From the NCBI GenBank assembly GCA_017964325.1, contig JAGCSE010000130.1, forward strand, positions 1 to 13,103: a stretch of 13,103 nucleotides of DNA. The letters run 5' to 3'. Shown here in pieces: positions 13,095 to 13,103 of this stretch. The position numbers and the translations under genes are program-made. The notes under the pieces were generated by a model. That model saw only the letters and a list, made by a program, of their open reading frames with translations, was not told the DNA's origin and searched no databases. Each line of letters opens with the position of its first letter. Position 1 is the first letter of the stretch. Origin of the DNA: Victivallales bacterium (lineage in GTDB: Bacteria > Verrucomicrobiota > Lentisphaeria > Oligosphaerales > Oligosphaeraceae).

Positions 13095-13103
13095 ATACAA
13101 TCG

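Noticed and set aside
12915..13100. Minus-strand 61-codon frame with a GETPSLP-type repeat
   Set aside because: It is a translation of the 27-base DNA repeat array; the periodicity comes from the repeat and there is no coding evidence.

Overview
The window is one continuous plus-strand gene block. Ten genes run from position 2 to 12956 with almost no intergenic DNA, followed by about 147 bases of GC-rich, repeat-like non-coding sequence to the right edge. Seven of the nine junctions are 4-base ATGA overlaps, one is an 11-base overlap and one has a single-base gap. I see no promoter, so the operon promoter and possibly more genes lie to the left. Protein style suggests the PVC group (Lentisphaerota, Verrucomicrobiota, Planctomycetota), most likely a Lentisphaerota-like anaerobe. 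The clues are 'WPxFRG' PQQ-like propellers, an FtsX-type permease with an 'IGDSVRG' N-terminus, and short GC-rich tandem repeats that read as 'GETPSLP' on the reverse strand. This assignment is inference.

Layout: (1) 2-2025, a membrane-anchored PQQ-like beta-propeller, possibly cut at its left end, and a half-size NHL/propeller protein with a Tat-like leader. (2) 2027-3971, a NapG/NapH-like electron-transfer module: a 66-residue Tat-leader protein with four cysteines, a protein with four [4Fe-4S] motifs, and a polytopic polyferredoxin. (3) 3961-5625, a second PQQ-like propeller on three membrane helices. (4) 5622-8528, a 968-residue cytosolic flavin/Fe-S protein that joins NuoE/HydC-, NuoF/HydB- and NuoG/HydA-N-terminus-like parts in one chain but has no hydrogenase or molybdenum catalytic domain. 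(5) 8525-9589, a third PQQ-like propeller. (6) 9586-12956, a LolD/MacB-type ATPase and an eight-helix double FtsX-type permease. (7) 12957-13103, an array of small hairpins.

Working model (inference): the fused diaphorase oxidises NAD(P)H in the cytosol and passes electrons to the NapH-like membrane protein. That protein feeds the extracytoplasmic four-cluster ferredoxin and perhaps the small four-cysteine protein. The propellers act as scaffolds or docking partners on the outer face, and the ABC transporter exports or assembles a component, much as NosDFY accompanies NosR in nitrous oxide reductase loci. No terminal reductase, cytochrome c motif or substrate-specific enzyme is visible in the window, so the final acceptor is unknown. 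As a unit this looks like an uncharacterised NADH-linked transmembrane redox system.
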